From positions 1 to 41,292 of the forward strand of contig CAZRVL010000012.1 in the NCBI GenBank assembly GCA_964603455.1: a stretch of DNA of 41,292 nucleotides, read 5' to 3'. The notes under the pieces were generated by a model. The model searched no databases. It saw only the letters and a list, made by a program, of their open reading frames with translations, and was not told the DNA's origin. Position 1 is the stretch's first letter. Each line of letters starts with the position of its first letter. Below, one piece after another: positions 1 to 7,632 of the stretch. Source of the DNA: Flemingiibacterium sp964603455 (lineage in GTDB: Bacteria > Bacillota > Clostridia > Oscillospirales > CAG-272). A program made the position numbers and the translations under genes.

Positions 1-175
<175 letters not shown>

Positions 176-202
176 AAAAAAACCGGTCGAAGACCGGTTT
201 TT
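176..202 (-). terminator. Rho-independent terminator after the serine hydrolase
   Basis: Perfect 9-bp arms (AAACCGGTC and GACCGGTTT) around a GAA loop, flanked by A-runs on the left and T-runs on the right. On the minus strand the stem is followed by a U-rich tail, just downstream of the gene ending at 210. The element could also work on the plus strand. Confidence 0.85.
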
Positions 203-209
203 AGTTTGA

Positions 210-1682
210 TTATTGAAATTCACCAACGGCGTTGCCCTGATAGGTTGTGAAGAAATCCTCCGCCACCTTTTTCATTTCAACGAAAATTTTGTTTCCATCG
301 AAATGAAGTGTTATCCAAAGCCGTCCGAAATATTCGTCTATGACCTGAACATCTATAAGCAGCGTACTCTCATTCTGCCATGCCGCCGAGCTTGCCGAGC
401 GGTAATAATTTCCAGGGCAGGAGACCGAACCTATCTCACGAGAATATCCCTCTTCGGGAAATATCCCGAATACGTTCTCACAGCGTCCGAGCTGTAAAAG
501 CTTGTCACCCTGTGCATTTTTGTATGAAAGCTCTATCGTTTCACCGAAATTGAGTTTCATCGAGCTTATGCCCATTGTATTTTCGAGCAGTATGTATTGT
601 TTATCGCCAACATCGGATTCTATGCGCGAATATTTCTCGCCACGCGCCGCCATCAACTTAAGCGTGTCGGAATATTCCTTAAGCGAAGTAAGAGCCTTCT
701 TATCCTCCGGAAGCGCATCGCCTGCCGATTTTACGATAAACTCGTAAAATCCATCGATTATCGTCTCCTTCGCCGTGTCTATACCCTGATTGTCGCCGTT
801 GTAGATTAAAATTATGTCCTTTTCAGGTATCGCCAGTGAAAGCTGACAGCCCATACCGTTGAAGAAGAAGCCTTCGCCGTAAAGCTTCCAAATTAGGTAT
901 CCGTAGCCCTGCGTGCAGTAGCTCGAAGGCTCACCATCATTCCTGTTCGAAATAAGGCTCGATACTGCATCCGAAACGAAGTTTGGATCGATCAGCTGCT
1001 CGCCATCTACCTTTCCGCCGTCGAGCATGAAGCGACAGATCCTCAGCATATCCTCAGCGGTCGCAAGAGCCGCGGAATCTCCCCACGAATGCCCACCTGG
1101 ACAATCGAGACACTTTATCCCCTTAGAAACTCCAATTCGGTCAAAAAGCTTTTCACGCAGATATTCGATGAATTTCTTTCCGGTCAAACGCTCGACCATC
1201 GCACAGAGGATAAACGAGCCTGTGCTGTCGTACTGAAAGCGGCTGCCGAGTGGCGCGGCGACTTTAGTAGTCTCAAAATAATTTCTCACGCGGTCATCCG
1301 AACGCTCGGAGAACCAGTACCGACCGGACTTGGGTGTACTCATCATCAGCATCTGACGAACTGTCTGCTCTGCCATCCTCGGATCTGGAATGTCCTTTGT
1401 TTCTTCGGGGAAAAACTTTCCGATCTTGTCATCGAGTGAAAGCAGACCATCTCCCAACGCAAAACCGACCGCTATCGCCACAAGGCTCTTTGTCTGCGAA
1501 TATTCGCGGTGCAGAAAATCCTTCGTGAACGGCGGATAATATTTCTCGAACAAAATATTCTCTCCACGCGAGATTATCACCTCGTGGGTCGAAAGACCTG
1601 CCTCATCGAGCATTTTAAGATAGCTCTCGATTGCACTTGACGGTATGCCGCCTGCTTCAGGAGTGATTGTTTTGAAGTTCAT
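210..1682 (-). CDS. serine hydrolase of the beta-lactamase (class C / AmpC-like) fold
   Basis: 490-residue protein of the beta-lactamase/penicillin-binding-protein fold, a family that includes esterases, D-aminopeptidases and peptidases. The nucleophile motif SxxK is visible at S62-Q-T-K65 and the second motif is Y151-D-S153 in place of the usual YxN. The third KTG/HxG box is not clear; an NGMG stretch near residue 285 may take its place. No signal peptide is seen, so a cytoplasmic esterase/peptidase role is more likely than antibiotic resistance. The region after about residue 340 is beta-rich and may be a lid or substrate domain. The start has a GAGG site 8 nt upstream. It follows the MATE gene by 54 bp on the same strand and probably shares its promoter. 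Substrate unknown. Confidence 0.85.
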   Translation of the reverse strand: MNFKTITPEAGGIPSSAIESYLKMLDEAGLSTHEVIISRGENILFEKYYPPFTKDFLHREYSQTKSLVAIAVGFALGDGLLSLDDKIGKFFPEETKDIPDPRMAEQTVRQMLMMSTPKSGRYWFSERSDDRVRNYFETTKVAAPLGSRFQYDSTGSFILCAMVERLTGKKFIEYLREKLFDRIGVSKGIKCLDCPGGHSWGDSAALATAEDMLRICRFMLDGGKVDGEQLIDPNFVSDAVSSLISNRNDGEPSSYCTQGYGYLIWKLYGEGFFFNGMGCQLSLAIPEKDIILIYNGDNQGIDTAKETIIDGFYEFIVKSAGDALPEDKKALTSLKEYSDTLKLMAARGEKYSRIESDVGDKQYILLENTMGISSMKLNFGETIELSYKNAQGDKLLQLGRCENVFGIFPEEGYSREIGSVSCPGNYYRSASSAAWQNESTLLIDVQVIDEYFGRLWITLHFDGNKIFVEMKKVAEDFFTTYQGNAVGEFQ

Positions 1683-1713
1683 GTGAAAAGCCTCACTTTA
1701 GTTATTTTTCTCT

Positions 1714-1732
1714 CGGATATTTACCGTATCCG
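1714..1732 (-). other. intercistronic hairpin between MATE and serine hydrolase genes
   Basis: Six-bp arms CGGATA and TATCCG around a 7-nt loop, just after the MATE stop codon. There is no U-tract on the minus strand, so it does not look like a terminator. It may mark a processing or stability site within one transcript. Confidence 0.4.
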
Positions 1733-1736
1733 TGCT

Positions 1737-3116
1737 TTATCTTGTTACATTTCTTATCCAACGCTTCGATATTATGTAAATAAGACAGAATGGCGATTTG
1801 ATCACTTCATCGCTCATAAGGCAGGCATATACCCACCAGACCGGAAGCTTGAAAAAATGTGCGGCTATCGCTCCGAGCGGTATGGAAATTATCCACATTG
1901 GCATAAAATCGAATATCATTGCCGTGCGTGTGTCTCCACCGCCGCGCATTGCACCGACTATTGCAGTAGTATTAAAGCTTTTTATAAAGATTATTACCGA
2001 CATCACAGCAATTATGTTTATCGCCGCGGTTTTTGTCGTGTCGTATATATCGAACAGTCCGACCGCAGGAACTCTTACTATCAGTACTACTCCTGACATT
2101 ATAAGTCCGAGCAGAGCAGAAAGCGTGAGCATGGTCTTTGCATACGGATATGCGTTTTCGGAGCGACCTGCACCGATCTCCTTGCCGATTATTATCTGTG
2201 TAGCATTCGCAAAGCCGATAGCCGACAGCAGACCTATCTTTTCGATTATATTCGCTACCGTGTATGCGGCATATGAAGCATCATCTATATGACCGATGAC
2301 GACCGAATGCAGAGTTATTCCGAGTCCCCACATGGTTTCATTAAAAATTACCGGAAGGCTGTATCTGATGAAATCCTTAACAAGATGTCCTTTCAGCTTA
2401 AACATACGTTTAAACGACAGTTTAACGCGCTTGTCGAAGAAAATGACATATATAAGCACCACGATAAATTCAACTATTTTTGCGATAAGTGTTGCGAGAG
2501 CCGCACCTTCTATTTCCATCCGCGGAAATCCGAATTTTCCGAAGATGAAGCAATAATTCAATACGATATTCGTGGTTATACCGATGGTATTTGAGCCGAG
2601 TGCGATACCGACCTGCTCAGTCGAGCGCATTATTCCGCACAGCAGACTTGTGAGTGAAGCTATGACATATGAAGCGAGAACTATTCTTAAATATTTGACA
2701 CCGAGCTCTATGACCTCGCTGCTCTCGGTAAACAGCCCGATGACCTGCGGCGTGAACATATAGCATATCGCAGTAAAAAGGCTTCCGACAACTATTGCGG
2801 CGGATATTGCAATGCCTGCGATCGAATTTATCGCATCTGTGTCGCCTTTTCCCCAGTACTGCGCTATAAGTACTGACATTCCCGAAACCATTCCGAAGAG
2901 GAAGAGCGAATATACAAAATAAGGCTGATTTGCAAAATTTGCCGCAGAGATCAATACCTCTGAATTTGTTCCGAGCCGTCCGAGCATGACAGTATCCATC
3001 ATGTTCAAAAGCAACTGCATGACATTTTGAAGTGTCATTGGGATGGCAAGAGATAATACGACCCTATAAAATTCGCGGTCGCGGACGAAAAGTGTTTTTT
3101 TGATTTTTTGTTCCAT
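1737..3116 (-). CDS. MATE family efflux transporter
   Basis: 459-residue integral membrane protein with about twelve hydrophobic segments in two homologous halves. The N-terminal half has the family-typical pattern PMTLQNVMQLLLNMMDTVML and GMSVLIAQYWGKGD. MATE proteins export drugs or metabolites in exchange for sodium ions or protons. The ATG is preceded by AGGAGC 6 nt upstream and by a consensus promoter, so the start is well supported. It is the first gene of a short operon with the serine hydrolase. The transported compound cannot be read from the sequence. Confidence 0.92.
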   Translation of the reverse strand: MEQKIKKTLFVRDREFYRVVLSLAIPMTLQNVMQLLLNMMDTVMLGRLGTNSEVLISAANFANQPYFVYSLFLFGMVSGMSVLIAQYWGKGDTDAINSIAGIAISAAIVVGSLFTAICYMFTPQVIGLFTESSEVIELGVKYLRIVLASYVIASLTSLLCGIMRSTEQVGIALGSNTIGITTNIVLNYCFIFGKFGFPRMEIEGAALATLIAKIVEFIVVLIYVIFFDKRVKLSFKRMFKLKGHLVKDFIRYSLPVIFNETMWGLGITLHSVVIGHIDDASYAAYTVANIIEKIGLLSAIGFANATQIIIGKEIGAGRSENAYPYAKTMLTLSALLGLIMSGVVLIVRVPAVGLFDIYDTTKTAAINIIAVMSVIIFIKSFNTTAIVGAMRGGGDTRTAMIFDFMPMWIISIPLGAIAAHFFKLPVWWVYACLMSDEVIKSPFCLIYIISKRWIRNVTR

Positions 3117-3143
3117 TTGAAGCTCCTGTGAAGTTATAGAAAG

Positions 3144-3172
3144 ATTATAACATTTTAATTTCTGTTTGTCAA
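3144..3172 (-). promoter_or_regulatory. sigma-A promoter of the MATE operon
   Basis: On the minus strand TTGACA is separated by exactly 17 bp from TATAAT, a full consensus match at both boxes, and the -10 box ends about 27 bp before the MATE start codon. Confidence 0.88.
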
Positions 3173-3212
3173 GAGATATTCATAATTTTCAGCGGATTTG
3201 AATATATTTTTT

Positions 3213-3470
3213 ATGAAAGAGGTGATTTATATAAAAAGGAGACTTGATACAATACTTTTAGCTGCAGGACTTTTTACTTTGACCGGCGCGATACTTTGCT
3301 ATAATTTAGTGTCGCTCGGCGGTGAAGATATTCAGGAGGCGATAGCTGTATCAGCCGGAGTTAGCGGATATTATTTGAGTGATGCGGCGGTTTCTGCAAT
3401 TGAGGAAGAAGCGGTGATAGCCGATGCACCTGTGACCGAGCTTCTGCCGCCTATAATTCAGCCTGATTGA
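3213..3470 (+). CDS. small single-pass membrane protein upstream of M50 protease
   Basis: About 85 residues, not recognised. After a basic N-terminus (KRRLDTI) comes one hydrophobic segment of about 20 residues, then an acidic tail rich in Glu and Asp. This suggests a membrane anchor with a short acidic outside or cytoplasmic tail. The first in-frame ATG is at 3213 but the best ribosome sites (AGAGGTG at 3220 and AAAAGGAG near 3235) lie inside the frame, so a downstream non-ATG start is possible. Its stop codon overlaps the TTG start of the protease by 4 bp, which points to translational coupling. It could be a partner or regulator of the protease, as SpoIVFA is for SpoIVFB, but no sequence similarity to SpoIVFA is evident. 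Confidence 0.55.
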   Translation: MKEVIYIKRRLDTILLAAGLFTLTGAILCYNLVSLGGEDIQEAIAVSAGVSGYYLSDAAVSAIEEEAVIADAPVTELLPPIIQPD

Positions 3471-3976
3471 ATATTTTTACGATAATATCAGCGGTTTTTA
3501 AAAGAATATCAGTACCGATTTTGGCGGCAACTCTGCATGAACTTGGGCATATCGTTGCGATAAAGCTTTTCGGCGGGCGAATAGCTTCATTCGGATTGTC
3601 ATTTATCGGGGCAAGGATAGATATGGCGGTATGGGAATTTTCACGTTTTGAACGTCTTATAGTATATTCTGCCGGAGCTTTTGTTAATATCATAAGCGGA
3701 GCTGTCGGAATGTTGTTGGGACTTGAAGATTTCATGTTGTGCTCATTTTCACTTGCCGTTGTAAATCTGCTCCCGATAAAAATACTTGACGGAGGATGTA
3801 TCATATCGGAATTGTTTGGCGAAAGACTCAATTGGCTCGCAGAATGCTTGAACGGTGCGGTCATATTTATTCTATGGGTATTATCTGTTGTTGTATTGAT
3901 ATTTACCGGAAGTATTTCGCTTTGGATATTTTCGAGCTGCCTTTTTGTAATGATATATTTAAAAAAGAATATATAG
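3467..3976 (+). CDS. M50 site-2 protease family protein (SpoIVFB-like)
   Basis: 169-residue polytopic membrane protein. The zinc-binding HExxH motif is present as HELGH near residue 24, inside a hydrophobic segment, and the third-ligand motif appears as NLLPIKILDGG near residue 105. These are the hallmarks of intramembrane metalloproteases that cleave transmembrane substrates, such as pro-sigma-K or anti-sigma factors. The length fits a minimal SpoIVFB core without CBS or PDZ domain. The start is a TTG overlapping the preceding stop codon, with no strong ribosome site, so translation is probably coupled to the upstream small membrane protein. A role in sporulation is possible but not shown here. 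Confidence 0.82.
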   Translation: MNIFTIISAVFKRISVPILAATLHELGHIVAIKLFGGRIASFGLSFIGARIDMAVWEFSRFERLIVYSAGAFVNIISGAVGMLLGLEDFMLCSFSLAVVNLLPIKILDGGCIISELFGERLNWLAECLNGAVIFILWVLSVVVLIFTGSISLWIFSSCLFVMIYLKKNI

Positions 3977-3980
3977 ATGT

Positions 3981-4000
3981 TTTCCACAAGAATGTGGAAA
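3981..4000 (+). other. hairpin just after the M50 protease gene
   Basis: Eight-bp arms TTTCCACA and TGTGGAAA around an AGAA tetraloop, 5 nt after the stop codon. It lacks a U-tract and precedes the stronger terminator at 4020. Confidence 0.5.
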
Positions 4001-4019
4001 GTATCTAAAAGCAAAGAAG

Positions 4020-4053
4020 TGCGGAGCGATTTATCGCTCCGCATTATTATTTT
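4020..4053 (+). terminator. terminator of the M50 gene, overlapping the end of cdd
   Basis: Eleven-bp arms TGCGGAGCGAT and ATCGCTCCGCA with a 2-nt centre, followed on the plus strand by a T-rich tail. The last codons of the converging cytidine deaminase gene lie inside the 3' arm, so the element probably ends both transcripts. Confidence 0.75.
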
Positions 4054-4468
4054 CGTATCTTTCCGTTCCCCACCACTTGGGGATCAATTCCTGTAAAGTG
4101 ATGATCTCTCGCTTTTCATAATCGACCATTATCTCGGTATTTCGATTCTCGGATGAGAGCTGCATTAAAAATTCTCTGCACGCACCGCACGGCATTCCGC
4201 TGCCCTCGCCGTGAGGCGGAGAATCTCGGAATGCTATCAGCCGTTTTATCACTGTCTGACCGCTGTTTACATACATATTCAAGGCTGCGACTCTCTCGGC
4301 ACAGAGATTCATGACTCCCGAACAGCTTTCAATACAAAATCCGGTGAATATCTCGCCGTTTTCGCTTTCTAATGCGCATACAACGTGATGTGCATATACA
4401 AATGGCGATACTTCCTTCGGCGAATACTGTTCTTTGGCTTTAAGATAGAGCTTTTCCCAAATATCCAT
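4031..4468 (-). CDS. cdd: cytidine deaminase family protein
   Basis: 145 residues, the usual length of the homotetrameric zinc enzyme that converts cytidine or deoxycytidine to uridine. The zinc and proton-shuttle motifs are C56-A-E58 and P-C94-x-x-C97. The N-terminal FxAxxA-type substrate motif of housekeeping enzymes is less typical here (YAHHVVCAL), so a blasticidin-deaminase-like relative is also possible. The only ribosome-site candidate, AAAGGA, lies 16 nt before the ATG and no in-frame alternative start sits between them. It lies 76 bp after the ABC gene on the same strand with no terminator visible between, so it may be the last gene of that operon. Confidence 0.85.
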   Translation of the reverse strand: MDIWEKLYLKAKEQYSPKEVSPFVYAHHVVCALESENGEIFTGFCIESCSGVMNLCAERVAALNMYVNSGQTVIKRLIAFRDSPPHGEGSGMPCGACREFLMQLSSENRNTEIMVDYEKREIITLQELIPKWWGTERYENNNAER

Positions 4469-4544
4469 CGTGTTAATTTCAGAATCCTTTCACATTGAGT
4501 CTCGGAACATTATCGCTGAATATCTCTTTCTGAAGAATTATTAC

Positions 4545-6851
4545 TTAAGAAACATTAGCTGCATTTTCAGAATTTTTCGGAGTCATCTTGGACATCTGTC
4601 TTTGTGCCATGACCAGACCGTAATATATACCTTTTTTGCGCATGAGTTCATCGTGTGATCCGACTTCGGCGATAGTTCCCTTGTCGAGTACGATAAGTTT
4701 TGTCGCATTTCTTAGTGTAGATAATCTGTGTGCTATTGCAAGAGTTGTGCGATCCTTTATAAGCTTCTGGAGCGATTCCTGTATCTGACGCTCTGTCTCT
4801 GTATCGAGCGAAGCGGTCGCTTCGTCCAATATCAAAATGCGCGGATTATGGAGAAGTGCGCGTGCTATCGATACACGCTGTCTTTCTCCACCCGAAAGAG
4901 TATGTCCCTTTTCACCGACCTTTGTGTTATAGGCATCTGGCAGCTTCATGATAAATTCATGCGCACCGGCGATTTTTGCGGCAGTTATGACTTCATCACG
5001 TGAGGCTGTCGGCTTTGCATATGCGATATTGTCGTATATAGTTCCGGCAAACAGGAAGGTCTCCTGCAAAACCACTCCGATCTGTGATCGCAGACAGTCT
5101 TGCGAAAGGTCGCGTATATCTATTCCATCTACTTTTATAGAGCCTTCGCTTATATCGTACATTCTCATAAGAAGATTTATGAGCGTTGACTTTCCAACAC
5201 CTGATTTACCTACTATGCCTATCATTTCTCCCGGCTCGATGTGAAGATCTACATTCTTGAGCACATCGCTCGATTCATCATATCCGAACGCAACATTTTC
5301 GAAATCTATAGTTCCCTTTATAATTATGTCCTTTGCATCATCGCGATCGGGAACATCGATCTTTTCATCGATTATTTCGAATACCTTTGCGGTCGATGTG
5401 GAGAATTGAGCAAGTCTTCTCGGAAGGTTTGCGACCCATCTGAGCGGTCCGTATATCATGCTGACATACGCGGAGAACTGTGACATTTCACCGAGTGTCA
5501 TAGTTCCGCCGATTATCTTGTTTCCGACATAGAAGAGCAGGAAAAACTCACCTATGCCCATGAAAAAGTTGAGCCAGGGCCAAACAGTTGCCCAGATTTT
5601 TTCATTTCGGATATTTATATCGCGCAGTTCCTTTGAAACATCTTCAAATCGTTTTGATTCGCGCTTTTCCATTCCGAATGCCTTTACGACTCTTATACCA
5701 GAGAAAATATCGTGAAGCGTCGTGTCGGCTTTCGAATATATATTCCATGAACGTCCGTATAGTGGATGAATAAAATTCCAGAATTTTCTGAACGAGATGA
5801 CCACGAGCGGAGCGGGGAAGAGTATCATAAGAGCCAGCTTCCAGTCGTAAACAAATAGCATGATCGAGACAGATATTAATATAAGTGACTCCTGTACAAG
5901 GTCTGGCATGAGACCGGTTATGAAATTCTGTATCTGTGCCGTGTCATTGTTTACACGGTTCATAAGCTCACCGGCGGTACGCTTTGATATTCTGGAGATA
6001 GACATCTGCTGGATCTTCGAAAATACCATCTCGCGCAGTTTTATTATAATCTTATTCGAGGTCGTGACAAGTATTCGGCTTCGGAGCATTCCAAGCAGCT
6101 GTGCGATGACATGAACTGCGGCAAGTGAGACTATTACTGCGATAAATCCGGTCAAAGCTATATTTTCCGGAGTTTTTGATTCGATAAAATCATCTACGAG
6201 AATGCGGTTGAGCCACGGTGTCAGGAGATTCACGGCGGTTATCGCAAAGAACAATACGACTGCGACTGCAAGATGGAGACTGTAGGGCTTGGCTATATCC
6301 CATAACCGTTTCATTACTCCCTTTTTGTCAACACAATGCGGACATACCGATGATCCGGGAGGGAACGGACGGCCGCATTTCTCGCAAAAACGCGCTAGAT
6401 CTTTCATATAATCGAAGCTGAATGTACCGTTTTTCTTGAATCGATTTATCTGTTTCATTACCGCGCCGAATTCAGCTGTTTTTGAAGCATCCGAGCGGCA
6501 TATGAGAAGCTCCGATCCGTTTACTGTGCATTCTGCCGTAACACTTCCGACACCGGCGGTTATCTTAAAATCATCGGCTTCGGACAGCTTTATCTCCTTT
6601 GTGCGCACATCGTTTTCATATACATATAATGTATCCTTTGTGAGCGCACATACTCCTTCGACACGCTGATCATAACGATTTTCATCGGTTACTTTATCAG
6701 AAAGATTGAAATCGAATATAACGATCACATCAGCCATTGATATTTTCGGATCAGCTTTATGTAGCTTTTTTCGTAGCTTTTCTTTTCGCGCTTCAAGCCG
6801 CTTTTCAGCTTCGAGCTCGGCTATCTCGGCTTGATTTGTGGTAGTTTCCAT
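4545..6851 (-). CDS. ABC exporter half-subunit with N-terminal domain and zinc ribbon
   Basis: 768 residues from the ATG at 6851, which follows GGAAAGGAAAGG. A TTG start nine codons upstream lies in the ribosome site and is rejected. Order of parts: charged helix (about 1-35), beta-rich PH-like domain (40-140), zinc ribbon C156xxC159/C170xxC173, a six-helix exporter membrane domain (about 190-480), then an ATPase domain with Walker A GKSGVGKS, signature LSGGERQ and Walker B ILILDEATASLD. This is a type IV (MsbA/BmrA-like) exporter; the extra N-terminal part is not usual. It pairs with the similar gene at 7633-9930, with DUF1854 between, so a heterodimer is likely. DUF1854-linked ABC genes are known in cyanophycin-associated clusters, but no cyanophycin gene is seen here. 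Substrate unknown. Confidence 0.88.
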   Translation of the reverse strand: METTTNQAEIAELEAEKRLEARKEKLRKKLHKADPKISMADVIVIFDFNLSDKVTDENRYDQRVEGVCALTKDTLYVYENDVRTKEIKLSEADDFKITAGVGSVTAECTVNGSELLICRSDASKTAEFGAVMKQINRFKKNGTFSFDYMKDLARFCEKCGRPFPPGSSVCPHCVDKKGVMKRLWDIAKPYSLHLAVAVVLFFAITAVNLLTPWLNRILVDDFIESKTPENIALTGFIAVIVSLAAVHVIAQLLGMLRSRILVTTSNKIIIKLREMVFSKIQQMSISRISKRTAGELMNRVNNDTAQIQNFITGLMPDLVQESLILISVSIMLFVYDWKLALMILFPAPLVVISFRKFWNFIHPLYGRSWNIYSKADTTLHDIFSGIRVVKAFGMEKRESKRFEDVSKELRDINIRNEKIWATVWPWLNFFMGIGEFFLLFYVGNKIIGGTMTLGEMSQFSAYVSMIYGPLRWVANLPRRLAQFSTSTAKVFEIIDEKIDVPDRDDAKDIIIKGTIDFENVAFGYDESSDVLKNVDLHIEPGEMIGIVGKSGVGKSTLINLLMRMYDISEGSIKVDGIDIRDLSQDCLRSQIGVVLQETFLFAGTIYDNIAYAKPTASRDEVITAAKIAGAHEFIMKLPDAYNTKVGEKGHTLSGGERQRVSIARALLHNPRILILDEATASLDTETERQIQESLQKLIKDRTTLAIAHRLSTLRNATKLIVLDKGTIAEVGSHDELMRKKGIYYGLVMAQRQMSKMTPKNSENAANVS

Positions 6852-6860
6852 AAATTGTGA

Positions 6861-6886
6861 CCTTTCCTTTCCGCTCAAACATGAGC
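6861..6886 (-). promoter_or_regulatory. hairpin abutting a GGAAAGGAAAGG ribosome site (ABC gene)
   Basis: In the mRNA a GCTCA-TGTT-TGAGC hairpin (6873-6886) directly touches the 5' side of the ribosome site (6861-6872). The same GCTCA/TGAGC plus GGAAAGGAA block precedes the GH2 gene at 35837-35857. Confidence 0.55.
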
Positions 6887-6919
6887 TTGATCGTTGTTAA
6901 GCAAAATTTAAGTCGAAGA

Positions 6920-6938
6920 CCAAAGAGTATACCTTTGG
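6920..6938 (-). other. hairpin between DUF1854 and ABC genes
   Basis: Six-bp arms CCAAAG and CTTTGG around a 7-nt loop, 9 nt after the DUF1854 stop codon. No U-tract follows, so it is probably not a full terminator. Confidence 0.4.
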
Positions 6939-6947
6939 CGGTCAAGC

Positions 6948-7613
6948 TTACAGATACAGCTCGATCTTTTTAAAACTCTGACGATCGAGCTCCTCTACAT
7001 TCGGTATCTCATAGCGATTGCCGTCAACATCAAGTATGAACAGGCGTTCCGAGCCATCGGGATTCGAAGATTTTATTATGCTTCTGTAGGTGTCCTGCAG
7101 CGTAAAGGATTTTTCACCGAATTCGCATTCTGTCTTCCAATATGAGAAGCCGTAACGTTCCTTTACCGAGTATATTTTTTTGATTGTCGGTGTGTAGTAT
7201 TTTGCGTCAAGCTCTCTTATCAGCATAGATTTTTGGAGCTCATCAAAATCATTGAGCGAACGTATGAAGCCGATCTCTTTTTTGTCCTTATCAAGAACAG
7301 ATATGTAATCGTGCGGCATATCAAAAGGAAATGCGCGTGAAAGGAATATGCGCTCGGCAACCTTCAGTATCTTCCCCTCTGGAAGATCGTCCTCCTCGGG
7401 ATAATGCACTTTTTCAGCAGAGCTGCCTTTTTTTTCGTTATTGTCTTCCTTTTTGTCGTAAAGTGGATCTTCCGGCTTGTCTATTACTGCACGAAGTCCT
7501 AAAAATCCGTTCTTTTCGGTGAGAGTGCAGTTTTCACGGTTCAAATAAGTTATTTTTACGATACCGCGAAGCTCTGCCGGAACCTCGGAGGGTATCTTAT
7601 TTTGTTCTGACAT
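6948..7613 (-). CDS. DUF1854 domain protein
   Basis: 221 residues. The central and C-terminal parts match what I know of DUF1854: a region reading AFPFDMPHDYISVLDK, an IRSLNDFDELQ block, a conserved PTIKKIYSVKERYGFSYW block, and a final DVDGNRYEIPNVEELD stretch. The family has no established activity. It is known mainly as a partner of ABC exporters, including in cyanophycin-associated clusters. No signal peptide or membrane segment is seen, so it should be cytoplasmic. A low-complexity charged stretch lies around residues 50-75. An AAGGAGG site 8 nt before the ATG fixes the start. It sits between two ABC half-exporters in one operon, which supports a regulatory or accessory role for that exporter. 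Confidence 0.8.
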   Translation of the reverse strand: MSEQNKIPSEVPAELRGIVKITYLNRENCTLTEKNGFLGLRAVIDKPEDPLYDKKEDNNEKKGSSAEKVHYPEEDDLPEGKILKVAERIFLSRAFPFDMPHDYISVLDKDKKEIGFIRSLNDFDELQKSMLIRELDAKYYTPTIKKIYSVKERYGFSYWKTECEFGEKSFTLQDTYRSIIKSSNPDGSERLFILDVDGNRYEIPNVEELDRQSFKKIELYL

Positions 7614-7632
7614 AGTGGTTTCCTCCTTAAAA

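Noticed and set aside
210..1682. Antibiotic-resistance beta-lactamase
   Set aside because: No signal peptide, a variant YDS motif and no clear KTG box; a cytoplasmic esterase or peptidase is more likely.
3451..4044. Minus-strand frame of 197 codons opposite the M50 protease
   Set aside because: The plus strand carries HELGH and the DGG motif of a real protease; the antisense frame has no features.
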